Assembly: GCA_023260935.1 (NCBI GenBank)
Contig: JALQTL010000205.1
Location: 1 to 18,266 of the forward strand
Direction: 5' to 3'
Source: Paracoccaceae bacterium
Lineage (GTDB): Bacteria; Pseudomonadota; Alphaproteobacteria; Rhodobacterales; Rhodobacteraceae
DNA length: 18,266 bases
Under the pieces are notes generated by a model, which saw only the letters and a program-made list of their open reading frames with translations, made no database searches and was not told where the DNA came from. Position numbers and translations under genes: made by a program. This document shows, piece after piece, positions 6,917 to 15,740 of the stretch; positions within the stretch are counted from its first letter, which is position 1; each line of letters opens with the position of its first letter.

Positions 6917-8247
6917 CCCAAACCCCGCCTATTCAGCCCCCCCTTCCCCGGACCACCCGCCCACGCGTGCTGATCCTTGCCGAAGCGGCGAACCCGGAAT
7001 GGGTATCGGTGCCGCTGGTCGGCTGGTCGATCGCCCGGGCGCTGGCGCAGGTGGCCGATGTGCATGTGGTGACGCAAATCCGCAACCGCGAGGCGTTCCT
7101 GCGGGCGGGGCTGGTAGAGGACACCGATTTTACCGCCATCGACTCCGAGGCGATTGCCCGGCCGATGTATCATCTGGGCCGCAAGCTGGCCGGTGATGAC
7201 CGGGTGGGGTGGACGATCCAGCAGGCGGCGCAGGCCGTGGGCTACCCCTATTTCGAATATCTGGTGTGGAAGACCTTTGGCCCCCGCATCAGGCGCAAAG
7301 AGTTCGACATCGTCCACCGCGTGACCCCGCTTTCCCCGGTGCAGCAAAGCCCCATCGCCGCACGGGTGCAGCGCGCCGGCGTGCCCTTCGTGCTGGGCCC
7401 GATCAACGGCGGCGTGCCCTGGCCCAAGGGTTTCGAGTCCGAGATGCGGCGCGAAAGGGAATGGCTGTCGCGCCTGCGCGCCGCATACCGGCTGCTGCCG
7501 GGGCGGTCTGGCACGCTGAAGGCCGATGCGCTGCTGGTCGGTTCGCGCGATACGATGCGCGACATTCCCGCCCGCCATCAGGGCCGGATGATCTACATGC
7601 CGGAAAACGCCATCGACCCGGCCCGGTTCTGGCGGCAAGCCGATCATTCGGCCTTTCTGGCGGGCGGCACCTTGCGGGCCTGCTTCATCGGCCGCCTGGT
7701 GCCCTACAAGGGCGCCGACATGCTGATCGAGGCGGCATCCCCCCTGTTGGCGGCGAGCCAGATGGAAATCGACATCATCGGCGACGGCCCGATGATGGAC
7801 AGCCTGAAGGCGCAAGCCGCGCCCTTTGGCAGCGCCGTGCGCTTGCACGGCTGGCAAAAACACGAAGAGGTGCAGGACATCGCCGCACGGTCCAACATCC
7901 TTGCCTTCCCGTCGATCCGCGAATTCGGCGGCGGCGTGGTGCTGGAGGCGATGGCGCTTGGCCTGTGCCCGGTGGTGGTGAACTATGCCGGCCCGGGAGA
8001 GTTGGTGACAAATGACACCGGCCTGCGCGTCCCGATCGGCCCAAGGGAAGCGGTAATTGCCGGCTTTCAAGACGCACTGACCCGCTGCCTTGATGACCGC
8101 GAAGCCGTCGCCGCCATGGGTAATGCCGCACGCGAAAGGGTCGACCGTTTGTTCACCTGGCAGCGCAAGGCCGAACAGATTATGGCCGTCTATGACTGGA
8201 TTTTGGGCCGAAGGAAGATTAAGCCGGAATTCTTTGGGAAAAGCTGA
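6913..8247 (+). CDS. GT4 family glycosyltransferase
   Basis: Predicted retaining GT-B glycosyltransferase of 444 residues. The N-terminal lobe begins RPRVLILAE and carries the glycine-rich acceptor-side region GPINGGVPWPKG. The C-terminal lobe contains FIGRLVPYKG at 258-267, IIGDGPMM and the donor-binding E-x7-E motif EFGGGVVLE (E337, E345). The start is GTG 6913, which overlaps the polymerase stop as GTGA, with GGGAAG about nine bases upstream. An in-frame ATG at 6802 lies inside the polymerase gene and gives a basic, family-unlike extension. The GTGA overlap indicates coupled translation, so this enzyme most likely acts on the same glycan as the polymerase. Donor sugar unknown. Confidence 0.88.
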   Translation: MTQTPPIQPPLPRTTRPRVLILAEAANPEWVSVPLVGWSIARALAQVADVHVVTQIRNREAFLRAGLVEDTDFTAIDSEAIARPMYHLGRKLAGDDRVGWTIQQAAQAVGYPYFEYLVWKTFGPRIRRKEFDIVHRVTPLSPVQQSPIAARVQRAGVPFVLGPINGGVPWPKGFESEMRREREWLSRLRAAYRLLPGRSGTLKADALLVGSRDTMRDIPARHQGRMIYMPENAIDPARFWRQADHSAFLAGGTLRACFIGRLVPYKGADMLIEAASPLLAASQMEIDIIGDGPMMDSLKAQAAPFGSAVRLHGWQKHEEVQDIAARSNILAFPSIREFGGGVVLEAMALGLCPVVVNYAGPGELVTNDTGLRVPIGPREAVIAGFQDALTRCLDDREAVAAMGNAARERVDRLFTWQRKAEQIMAVYDWILGRRKIKPEFFGKS

Positions 8248-8311
8248 GACGGGGGCCACCTGTCCGGGTGAATTACCTTAATCTGGTCACGTTTGATGTA
8301 TAGCGAGTGGG

Positions 8312-8326
8312 CACCGGTAACCGGTG
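8312..8326. promoter_or_regulatory. 15-bp palindrome overlapping the PKS ribosome-binding site
   Basis: CACCGGTAACCGGTG is a perfect 7-1-7 inverted repeat in the 90-base gap before the PKS gene. Its right arm overlaps the likely Shine-Dalgarno sequence GGTGAG (8323-8328), nine bases before ATG 8338. It could be a regulator operator or an RNA hairpin limiting PKS translation, although a one-base loop is too tight, so an RNA stem would open its central pairs. A second imperfect repeat, CACCTGTCCGGGTG (8257-8270), uses the same CACC/GGTG half-sites. A TATAGC hexamer at 8299-8304 lacks a good -35 partner. Confidence 0.4.
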
Positions 8327-8337
8327 AGTTGAATTGA

Positions 8338-11300
8338 ATGTCAGACCGTCCGATGACAGAACCCGTTTCTGACACCGATATTGCAATTGTCGGCATGGCG
8401 GCGCATCTGCCGGGTGCCGCCGATACGGCGACCTTCTGGGAAAATCTGCGCAACGGCATTGAATCGATCCGCCACCTGACGGAGGAAGACCTGCGCGCCG
8501 CAGGGGAATCTGCCGCACGGATGGCCCGGCCGAACTATGTACCGTCTGCCGCCCCGCTGGACGGGTTCGAAGGCTTTGATGCCGACTTCTTCGGGTTTTC
8601 GCCCAAGGAAGCCGCAATCCTTGATCCGCAGCACCGGCATTTTCTGGAAGTGGCATGGGAAGCGCTGGAAGATGCCGGCCACCCACCCGAACGCTTTGCC
8701 GGGCGCATCGGCGTCTGGGCAGGCTGCGGCATGGGCAGCTATTTCTATTTCAACATATGCTCGAACCGCGATCTGGTGGACCAGACCGGCATGTTCCTCT
8801 TGCGCCACACCGGCAATGACAAGGATTTTCTGGCCACCCGCGTCAGCCATATCCTTGATCTGAAGGGCCCATCGATCAACGTGCAGACGGCCTGTTCCAC
8901 CTCGCTTGTCGCGGTGCATTACGCCGCACAATCGCTGCTGAATGGCGAATGTGACATGGCACTGGCGGGCGGGGTCACCATCGAATTGCCGCATGGCCGG
9001 GGCTATCTGCACGAAGAGGGTGAAATCCTGTCGCCCGACGGGCACTGCCACGCCTTTGACCACCGCGCGCAGGGCACCGTCTTCGGGTCTGGCGCGGGCT
9101 GCGTCGTGCTGCGCCGCGCCGCGGATGCGATCCGTGACGGCGATCACATCTGGGCCATCCTCAAGGGGTCGGCCGTCAACAACGACGGCGCGGCAAAGGC
9201 GGGCTATCTTGCCCCGTCGGTGGATGGGCAGGCCGCCTGCGTGGCCGAGGCACAGGCGATTGCCGGGGTGACGGGCGATCAGGTCACTTACGTCGAATGC
9301 CATGGCACCGGCACCTATCTGGGCGACCCGATCGAGGTGGCCGCCCTGACTGCCGCCTTTCGCGAAACCACGGATGCGACGGGCTTTTGCCGCATCGGCA
9401 GCGTGAAGACGAATATCGGCCATCTGGATACGGCGGCCGGGGTGGCCAGCCTGATCAAGGTGGCGCTGTCCCTGCACCACCGCCAGCTTGCCCCGTCGCT
9501 GGGCTTTGAAAAGCCCAACCCAGCGATCGATTTCGAAACCTCGCCCTTCCGGGTCAATGACCGGCTGGTCGACTGGGCCAGCGACGGGCCGCGACGGGCG
9601 GGCGTGAACTCGCTGGGCGTGGGGGGCACCAATGCCCATGTGGTCTTGCAGGAAGCCCCGGCCCGGGCGGCGTCTGAACCGTCAGACTGGCCGTTCCAGC
9701 CCATCCTCCTTTCGGCCCGGTCAAGAACCGCGCTGGACGCACAGGCGGCACGGCTGGCATCGCATCTGCGCGCCCACCCCGACCAGCCCCTTGCCGATGT
9801 GGCCTGGACGCTGAAGGAAGGGCGCCGCAGTTTTGAAAAGCGCCGCGTGCTGGTGGCCGAAACCCATGACGAGGCCGCAAGCCTGCTGGAAGGCGCCGAT
9901 CCGCGCCGCGTCTTCAACCATGACTGGCTGGGCGACGACCCCGAGGTGGTGTTCATGTTCCCCGGAGGGGGCGCGCAATTCGCCGGCATGGCGCGCGATC
10001 TTTATGAAACCGAACCCGTCTTTGCCGACTGGATGGACCGCGGCCTTGCCGTGCTGGAACCCAAGCTGGATTACAACATCCGCGCCCTCTGGCTGCCCGC
10101 GCCGGGGGCAGAGGCGGCGGCGAACGAGGCCTTGAAAAAGCCTTCGGTCCAGTTGCCGCTGATCATGATCACGGAATATGCGCTGGCCCAGCTTTTCATC
10201 AGCTGGGGCGTGCAGCCTGCGGCACTGGTCGGGCATTCCATGGGCGAAAACACCGCCGCCGCCCTGGCCGGGGTGATGAGCTTTGAGGATTGCATCGGGC
10301 TTGTGCATCTGCGCGGCACCCTGTTTGATACCGTGCCCCCGGGCGGCATGCTTTCGGTGCCGCTGTCGGCAGAAGATCTGCGCCCCTATCTGGGCCCTGA
10401 TCATGACATGGCATCCGTCAATGCCCCGGGTCTGTGCGTGGTGTCGGGCCCGGATGCAGCGCTGAAGTCGCTGGCCGAAAGGCTGGCGCAGGACGGCATC
10501 GAAACCCAGCGCATCGCCATTGATATCGCCGCCCATTCGCGGATGCTGGAACCCATCCTTGGCCGCTTTGGCGATTACCTTCGCGCGATCCGGCTTAACC
10601 CGCCGCAGATCCCCGTCATTTCCAACACCACAGGTCAGCCGCTGACCGCTGAACAGGCCACCAGCGCGGATTACTGGGTGGCCCATCTGCGCAACACGGT
10701 AAACTTTCAGGCCTGCATGACCACGCTGGCGGCAACGCCGGGGCGGGTGTTCATGGAAATGGGTCCGGGCCGCGCGCTTTCGTCGCTGGCGCAGGCCAAT
10801 GGCGTGGCCATGGGGCAGGTCATTCCCGCGCTGCGCCACCCCGAACAGAAAATCGCTGACGACGCCTGGCACATGGCCACCATCGCCCGCCTCTGGGCTT
10901 GTGGCGTGCCCGTGGACTGGCTGCCGATCTGGGGCGAGGCGCGGCGCAACCGCGTGCCGCTGCCCACCTATGCCTTCCAGAAGAAACCCTATTTCATCGC
11001 CCCCGCATCCTCGCCCGCGGTCGAGGCGGCGGCGCTTCCGGCGCGGATCGACGATCTGGCCGGCTGGGGCTGGAAACCGCAGTGGCGACCCCGCTCTGCC
11101 GGTGTCGATATCGACGATCTGGCCGAGATGCCGCCCGAAACCTGGCTGATCTTCATCGATGCCGAAGGTTTGGGGCAGGCCGTGGCCGAGAGGCTGCGCG
11201 CAGCGGGCCATGGTGTCATTACCGTGCGGCCGGGCGATGCTTTCGCGCGCGAAGGCGAGGGTGGCTATGTGCTGGCCCCCGAACGCGGGCGCGAAGGCTA

Positions 11301-14300
11301 TGACCTGCTGATCCGCGATCTGGTGCTGCGGGGCCGCGTGCCTTCGCGCATCCTGCATCTGTGGCTGGTCACGCGGGCCGAAACCTTCCGCCCCGGATCA
11401 AGCTTCCTGCACCGCAATATCGAACACGGCTTCTATGCGCTGATGTTCCTCGCGCAGGCGGTGGCCGAGGAAAACCTGCCCCGCCCGCTGTACCTGACCG
11501 TGGCCACAACCGGCGCTGCACAGGTAAAGGGCGAACCGCTGACCTATCCCGAAAAAGCCATGGCGCTGGGGCCAGTGCGCGTGATCCCGCGCGAATTGCC
11601 CGGGGTTTCGGCCCGGCTGGTGGATCTTGTCTTGCCAAAGGATGCCGCATCCTTGGCCGACGCCCTGCTGGAAGATGCCATGGCGGAAGGCGAGGCGGTG
11701 GCAGCCCTTCGTGGAGAGCGACGCTTTGAACTGGGGCTGAAGCAGGTGCCGCTTGACGGCGCGGAACTTGACCTGCCCCATGGCGCGCATGTGCTGATCA
11801 CCGGTGGCTTTGGCGGCATCGGGCTGACCATCGCCGAAGACCTGATCCGCCGCTTTGGCGTGAAGATCACGCTGATTGCCCGCCGCCCCCTTCCCGACCG
11901 GGCGCTTTGGGCGGGGGTTCTGGCCAATGCCGGCCCGGATGACCCGGTCGCCCGCCGCATCCTTGCTCTGCAACGGCTGGAAGCTTTGGGCGGCAGCGTC
12001 ACGCTGGCCACGGCCGATGTGGCCAATCTTGATGACATGCAGGCCGCCAAGGCCGCGGGCGAGGCGCGCTTTGGCCCGGTGCACAGCGTGATCCACGCCG
12101 CCGGCATTGTCGACGATGGCCCGATCCTGACCAAGACCAGCGCCGAGGTCGAGGACGTTCTGGCCCCCAAGCTGCACGGCACGCAGATCTTGGAACGCCT
12201 GTTTCCCGATGGCAGCATTGCGCTGCTGGTTCTGTTTTCCTCGACCTCTACCGTCACCGGTCCGGCGGGGCAGATCGACTATGTGGCCGCGAATGAATAC
12301 CTCAACGCCTATGCCCGCCACCGGGCGGGGGGCAAGACGCGCGTGATGGCGCTGAACTGGGGCATCTGGCAGGGCGTTGGCATGGCGGCCGAGGCTTTGG
12401 CCGACAGGACAGGCCGCCCGGAAAGCCCGCGCGTGCCGATCAGCGCGCCGATGCTGGACGATGCCGGGTTCGACCGTCAGGGCAACCGCATTTTCACCGC
12501 CAGCTATGCCCGTGACCGCTGGGTTCTGGATGGACACCGCACAAAGGACGGCACCGCGCTGATCCCCGGCACCGCCTATCTGGAGATCATGGCCGAGGCG
12601 ATGGCCGCACAGGGCGAAGGGCAGGCGTTCGAAGTGCGTGACCTGACATTCTTCCGCGCGCTGGACATTGCCGATGATGACCGCCGCCAGGTGCGCGCCC
12701 GCCTTACGCGCAGTGACGAAGGCTATGCCTTCGATCTTCATTCCGCCGTGCCCGCACGCGGGCGGATGGGCTGGGTGCTGCACGCCTCGGCCCGGCTTTT
12801 GCCCCTGAAGGCAGAGGCGGGCGCAATCGACCTTTCCGCCATCGCTACCCGGATGGCAACGGACGAGGCCGGTCAGGGCCTGCCCACGGCGCAGGAACGG
12901 CATCTGGACTTCGGCCCCGAATGGCGCGTGCTGAACCGCCGGCGCCTTGGTGCAGGCGAAGGGCTGGCCGAACTGGCGCTGCCGGCTGCGCAGGCGGGGC
13001 AACCGGCGGGGGGCTGGCTTCTGCACCCCGCGCTGCTGGACATCGCCACCGGCTGGGCGATGGACCTGATCGAAGGCTATACCCCCGACCACCTTTGGGT
13101 GCCGGTTTCCTATGCCCGGGTCCGGGTCTTTGCCCCCCTGCCGGGCCGGATCGTCAGCCATGTGCGAAACGCCGCCCCGAATACCGCCAGCCGTGCCACT
13201 GCCGTCTTCGACGTGACCCTTGCCACCCCCGAAGGTCGCGTTTGCGTGGAAATCAGTGGCTTCACCATCCGCAAGCTGGAGGGCGGCCTATCCTTTGCGC
13301 CCCCCGATCCGCGGGCACTGGAATTCGATGATGGCGCGGCCAAGCCCGCATCGCCCGCCGAAGAACGCCTGCTGCATGCCTTTCACCAAGGCATCCGCCC
13401 GGCCGAAGGGGCGCGGGCCTTCGCCCTTGCCCTTGCCCGCACGGAACCGCAGATCATCGTCTCGTCGCTGGATCTGCCGGCGCTGGTGGACCAGACCCGC
13501 GCCGTGCCGCAGGGCCGGGCGGAAAGCGCCGGGTTCGAACGCCCCGATCTCGAGTCCGCCTATGCCGAGCCGCGCAATGACGTGGACCGCACCCTGGTGG
13601 GCTTCTGGCAGGAATTGCTGGGGGTGACGAAGGTAGGGGTCGACGACAGCTTCTTTGATCTGGGTGGCCATTCGCTGATCGCCGTCCGGCTGTTCGCCAT
13701 GGTGAAAAAGGCTTATCGGGTGGATTTCCCGATCTCGATCCTGTTCGAGGCGCCGACAATTGCCGCCTGCGCCGATCTGATCATCGCACAGGTGGGCCTG
13801 CCCGACGGCAGAACTCAGACTTCCGAGCAAGCCCCTGCCCCCGCCGTGCAACGCCGCTTTACCCATCTGGTGCCGATGCACCGGGGCGAAGGGGGCAGCA
13901 AGCCGCCGTTCTTCCTTGTGGCGGGGATGTTCGGCAATGTGCTGAACCTGCGGCATCTGGCACAGCTTCTGGGCGGGGATCGCCCGTTCTATGGCCTTCA
14001 GGCCCGCGGACTTTACGGCGATGCCGAACCCCACCGCAGTTTCCCCGATGCCGCAAGCGACTACATCACCGAAATGCGGCAGGTGCAGCCAAAGGGCCCC
14101 TATCTGCTGGGCGGCTTTTCGGGCGGCGGCCTGATCGCATGGGAAATCGCCCGGCAATTGGAAGCCGCGGGCGAAGAGGTGCCGCTGGTCATCCTGCTGG
14201 ATACGCCCATTCCGATGCGGCCCGGCCTTTCCAAGGCCGACAAGCTGATGATCCGCATGGCCGAGTTGCGTGCAGAAGGGCCGGCGTTCCTGTCGCGCTG

Positions 14301-14703
14301 GTGGCGCGAAAAGCAGGCGTACAAGGCAAGCCTTGGCAGGGCCCCCGAAACCGGCGAAGCGCAGTTTCACAACGCCGCCATCGAAGCCGCCTTCCGCGAT
14401 GCGCTTCCCGCCTACCGCATGACCCCGCGGCAGGGGGCCACGGTGCTTTACCGCCCGCCGCTGGATCGCAAATGGCAGGTCAGTGGCGGCCGCTGGGTCA
14501 GCACCGCGCGTGAATTCGTCTTTGCCGATAACGATCTTTCGCAATTCGCCCCGGCGCTGGAGGTGGTCGAGGTACCGGGCGACCATGACAGCATGGTGCT
14601 GGAACCCAATGTACGGGTGCTGGCCGCCCGGATGAAACAGGCGTTGGAACGGATTGAACGGCCGGAACCTCAGGACAGCGGCTTTGCTGCCGCGGCGGAG
14701 TGA
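8338..14703 (+). CDS. Type I polyketide synthase, KS-AT-KR-DH-ACP-TE
   Basis: A 2121-residue single-module polyketide synthase. KS (about 12-435) has the full triad C186, H322, H362. AT (about 540-860) has GHSMGE (S634), R659 and H733, followed by the post-AT linker YAFQKKPY (878-885). KR: structural half at about 905-1140, NADPH site GGFGGIG at 1156-1162, VDD at 1258-1260 (B-type pattern), catalytic S1301/S1302, Y1315, N1319. DH (about 1380-1640): H1400, with G1405 and P1410 in an HxxxxGxxxxP version of the motif, and D1568. ACP: S1779 in GGHSLI. TE: S1928 in GGFSGGG, D1955, H2083. No ER or methyltransferase motif, so an alpha,beta-unsaturated acyl product released by the TE is expected; iteration is possible. 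The AT motif IAAH is neither the HAFH (malonyl) nor YASH (methylmalonyl) type. Start ATG 8338 has GGTGAG upstream. No loading domain. Confidence 0.95.
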   Translation: MSDRPMTEPVSDTDIAIVGMAAHLPGAADTATFWENLRNGIESIRHLTEEDLRAAGESAARMARPNYVPSAAPLDGFEGFDADFFGFSPKEAAILDPQHRHFLEVAWEALEDAGHPPERFAGRIGVWAGCGMGSYFYFNICSNRDLVDQTGMFLLRHTGNDKDFLATRVSHILDLKGPSINVQTACSTSLVAVHYAAQSLLNGECDMALAGGVTIELPHGRGYLHEEGEILSPDGHCHAFDHRAQGTVFGSGAGCVVLRRAADAIRDGDHIWAILKGSAVNNDGAAKAGYLAPSVDGQAACVAEAQAIAGVTGDQVTYVECHGTGTYLGDPIEVAALTAAFRETTDATGFCRIGSVKTNIGHLDTAAGVASLIKVALSLHHRQLAPSLGFEKPNPAIDFETSPFRVNDRLVDWASDGPRRAGVNSLGVGGTNAHVVLQEAPARAASEPSDWPFQPILLSARSRTALDAQAARLASHLRAHPDQPLADVAWTLKEGRRSFEKRRVLVAETHDEAASLLEGADPRRVFNHDWLGDDPEVVFMFPGGGAQFAGMARDLYETEPVFADWMDRGLAVLEPKLDYNIRALWLPAPGAEAAANEALKKPSVQLPLIMITEYALAQLFISWGVQPAALVGHSMGENTAAALAGVMSFEDCIGLVHLRGTLFDTVPPGGMLSVPLSAEDLRPYLGPDHDMASVNAPGLCVVSGPDAALKSLAERLAQDGIETQRIAIDIAAHSRMLEPILGRFGDYLRAIRLNPPQIPVISNTTGQPLTAEQATSADYWVAHLRNTVNFQACMTTLAATPGRVFMEMGPGRALSSLAQANGVAMGQVIPALRHPEQKIADDAWHMATIARLWACGVPVDWLPIWGEARRNRVPLPTYAFQKKPYFIAPASSPAVEAAALPARIDDLAGWGWKPQWRPRSAGVDIDDLAEMPPETWLIFIDAEGLGQAVAERLRAAGHGVITVRPGDAFAREGEGGYVLAPERGREGYDLLIRDLVLRGRVPSRILHLWLVTRAETFRPGSSFLHRNIEHGFYALMFLAQAVAEENLPRPLYLTVATTGAAQVKGEPLTYPEKAMALGPVRVIPRELPGVSARLVDLVLPKDAASLADALLEDAMAEGEAVAALRGERRFELGLKQVPLDGAELDLPHGAHVLITGGFGGIGLTIAEDLIRRFGVKITLIARRPLPDRALWAGVLANAGPDDPVARRILALQRLEALGGSVTLATADVANLDDMQAAKAAGEARFGPVHSVIHAAGIVDDGPILTKTSAEVEDVLAPKLHGTQILERLFPDGSIALLVLFSSTSTVTGPAGQIDYVAANEYLNAYARHRAGGKTRVMALNWGIWQGVGMAAEALADRTGRPESPRVPISAPMLDDAGFDRQGNRIFTASYARDRWVLDGHRTKDGTALIPGTAYLEIMAEAMAAQGEGQAFEVRDLTFFRALDIADDDRRQVRARLTRSDEGYAFDLHSAVPARGRMGWVLHASARLLPLKAEAGAIDLSAIATRMATDEAGQGLPTAQERHLDFGPEWRVLNRRRLGAGEGLAELALPAAQAGQPAGGWLLHPALLDIATGWAMDLIEGYTPDHLWVPVSYARVRVFAPLPGRIVSHVRNAAPNTASRATAVFDVTLATPEGRVCVEISGFTIRKLEGGLSFAPPDPRALEFDDGAAKPASPAEERLLHAFHQGIRPAEGARAFALALARTEPQIIVSSLDLPALVDQTRAVPQGRAESAGFERPDLESAYAEPRNDVDRTLVGFWQELLGVTKVGVDDSFFDLGGHSLIAVRLFAMVKKAYRVDFPISILFEAPTIAACADLIIAQVGLPDGRTQTSEQAPAPAVQRRFTHLVPMHRGEGGSKPPFFLVAGMFGNVLNLRHLAQLLGGDRPFYGLQARGLYGDAEPHRSFPDAASDYITEMRQVQPKGPYLLGGFSGGGLIAWEIARQLEAAGEEVPLVILLDTPIPMRPGLSKADKLMIRMAELRAEGPAFLSRWWREKQAYKASLGRAPETGEAQFHNAAIEAAFRDALPAYRMTPRQGATVLYRPPLDRKWQVSGGRWVSTAREFVFADNDLSQFAPALEVVEVPGDHDSMVLEPNVRVLAARMKQALERIERPEPQDSGFAAAAE

Positions 14704-14707
14704 CGGG

Positions 14708-15739
14708 ATGGCAAGCGTTCTGACCGTCATCCTGAACTGGCGCACGCCCGAGATGACGCTGCAATCGGCCAGCGCCGCACGGGTCGCCATGGCCGGGGTC
14801 GAGGGCGCCATCATCATCGTCGACAACGATTCCGGCGATGGCAGTTTCGAGGTGATGTCGAAAGCCGTGGCCGAAAACGGCTGGGACAAGGCCACCCCGC
14901 CGGTGCGCGTGGTTCAATCCGGGCATAACGGCGGCTTTGGCGCTGGCAATAATTTCGGCATGCGGGCGGGCCTGCCCGATGGCACCGCCCCCGATTACTA
15001 TTTCCTGCTGAATTCCGATGCCTTCCCGTCCGAAGACGCCATCCGGCGCCTGCGCGACCATCTGGACGCGCACCCCGGGGCAGGTTTCGCCGGCAGCCTG
15101 ATCCATGGCCCGGACGGAGAACCGCACCTGACCGCCTTCCGCTTCCCCTCGGTCGCGGGAGAGTTGGAGCAGGCCGCGCGCCTTGGGCCGGTTTCGCGCC
15201 TGCTGAAACGCTGGATCGTGGCCATGCCGATGCCGGCAGCTTCGCAAAGCGTCGACTGGCTGGCCGGCGCCAGCCTGATGGCCCGGCGCGAGGTGCTGGA
15301 ACAGATCGGCCTCTTTGACGAAACGTTCTTTCTGTATTTCGAGGAAACGGACCTGTGCCTGCGGGCCGCGCGGGCGGGCTGGACCACGGATTATGTGATG
15401 GAAAGCCGGGTCATGCACATCGGCTCGGCCAGTACCGGCATGAAGACGTGGCGGCGCATTCCCGGCTTCTGGCTGGATTCGCGGCATCACTACTTTGCCA
15501 AGAACCACGGCACCGCTACCGCCCTTGCCGCCACGCTGGCCCATCTGACCGGCGGGCTGATCTGGCGGATGCGGGCCTTGATCCAGAGCAAGGATGTCAT
15601 CGACCCGCCACATTACCTTCGGGATATGGCCGCGCATGCGGTTGGAAAAATTTTTCGTCCGATCCGCACCCGGCCCGCGACGACACTTGATTTGATCACC
15701 CGCAGCGTGGCCGCCCCGCCTGCGGGCAGGAGCATGTGA
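14708..15739 (+). CDS. GT2 family glycosyltransferase (rhamnosyltransferase-like)
   Basis: Predicted cytoplasmic GT-A glycosyltransferase of 343 residues in the WbbL/rhamnosyltransferase-like branch. Visible motifs are: VLTVILNWR near 4-12, VDNDSGDGS near 38-46, GHNGGFGAGNN at 72-82, the metal-binding NSDA at 102-105, and the acceptor block DWLAGASLM (183-191) followed by FEETDLCLR (E212, E213, D215). ATG 14708 lies four bases after the PKS stop codon, with GCGGAG at the end of the PKS gene as ribosome-binding site. An upstream in-frame ATG at 14654 would sit inside the PKS gene. Being wedged between PKS and NRPS genes with coupled spacing suggests that it glycosylates their product, or adds a sugar to the glycan that carries it. 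The donor is uncertain; rhamnose is only a family tendency. Confidence 0.88.
   Translation: MASVLTVILNWRTPEMTLQSASAARVAMAGVEGAIIIVDNDSGDGSFEVMSKAVAENGWDKATPPVRVVQSGHNGGFGAGNNFGMRAGLPDGTAPDYYFLLNSDAFPSEDAIRRLRDHLDAHPGAGFAGSLIHGPDGEPHLTAFRFPSVAGELEQAARLGPVSRLLKRWIVAMPMPAASQSVDWLAGASLMARREVLEQIGLFDETFFLYFEETDLCLRAARAGWTTDYVMESRVMHIGSASTGMKTWRRIPGFWLDSRHHYFAKNHGTATALAATLAHLTGGLIWRMRALIQSKDVIDPPHYLRDMAAHAVGKIFRPIRTRPATTLDLITRSVAAPPAGRSM
15728..15732 (+). promoter_or_regulatory. Ribosome-binding site fixing the NRPS start
   Basis: AGGAG lies eight bases before ATG 15741, within the last codons of the GT2 gene, whose TGA (15737-15739) is one base from the ATG. This supports the start and coupled translation. 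Confidence 0.7.
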
Positions 15740-15740
15740 C

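Noticed and set aside
8257..8270. LuxR-type lux box before the PKS
   Set aside because: The inverted repeat is shorter than a typical lux box, does not fit its spacing, and no luxI/luxR gene is in the window. I kept only the neutral inverted-repeat observation.
8341..9639. Long antisense open frames opposite the GT4, PKS and NRPS genes (for example 6829-8259, 8341-9639, 9721-11358, 11398-13161, 13288-14895 and 17139-18251, all on the minus strand)
   Set aside because: Their translations are rich in His, Gln, Arg, Gly and Ala with no recognisable domain, and they lie fully opposite well-supported genes. This is the expected result of GC-rich third codon positions.
11050..11760. Enoylreductase or methyltransferase domain between AT and KR in the PKS
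   Set aside because: No nucleotide-binding glycine motif of an ER and no SAM-binding motif are present. The stretch fits the non-catalytic structural half of the KR.
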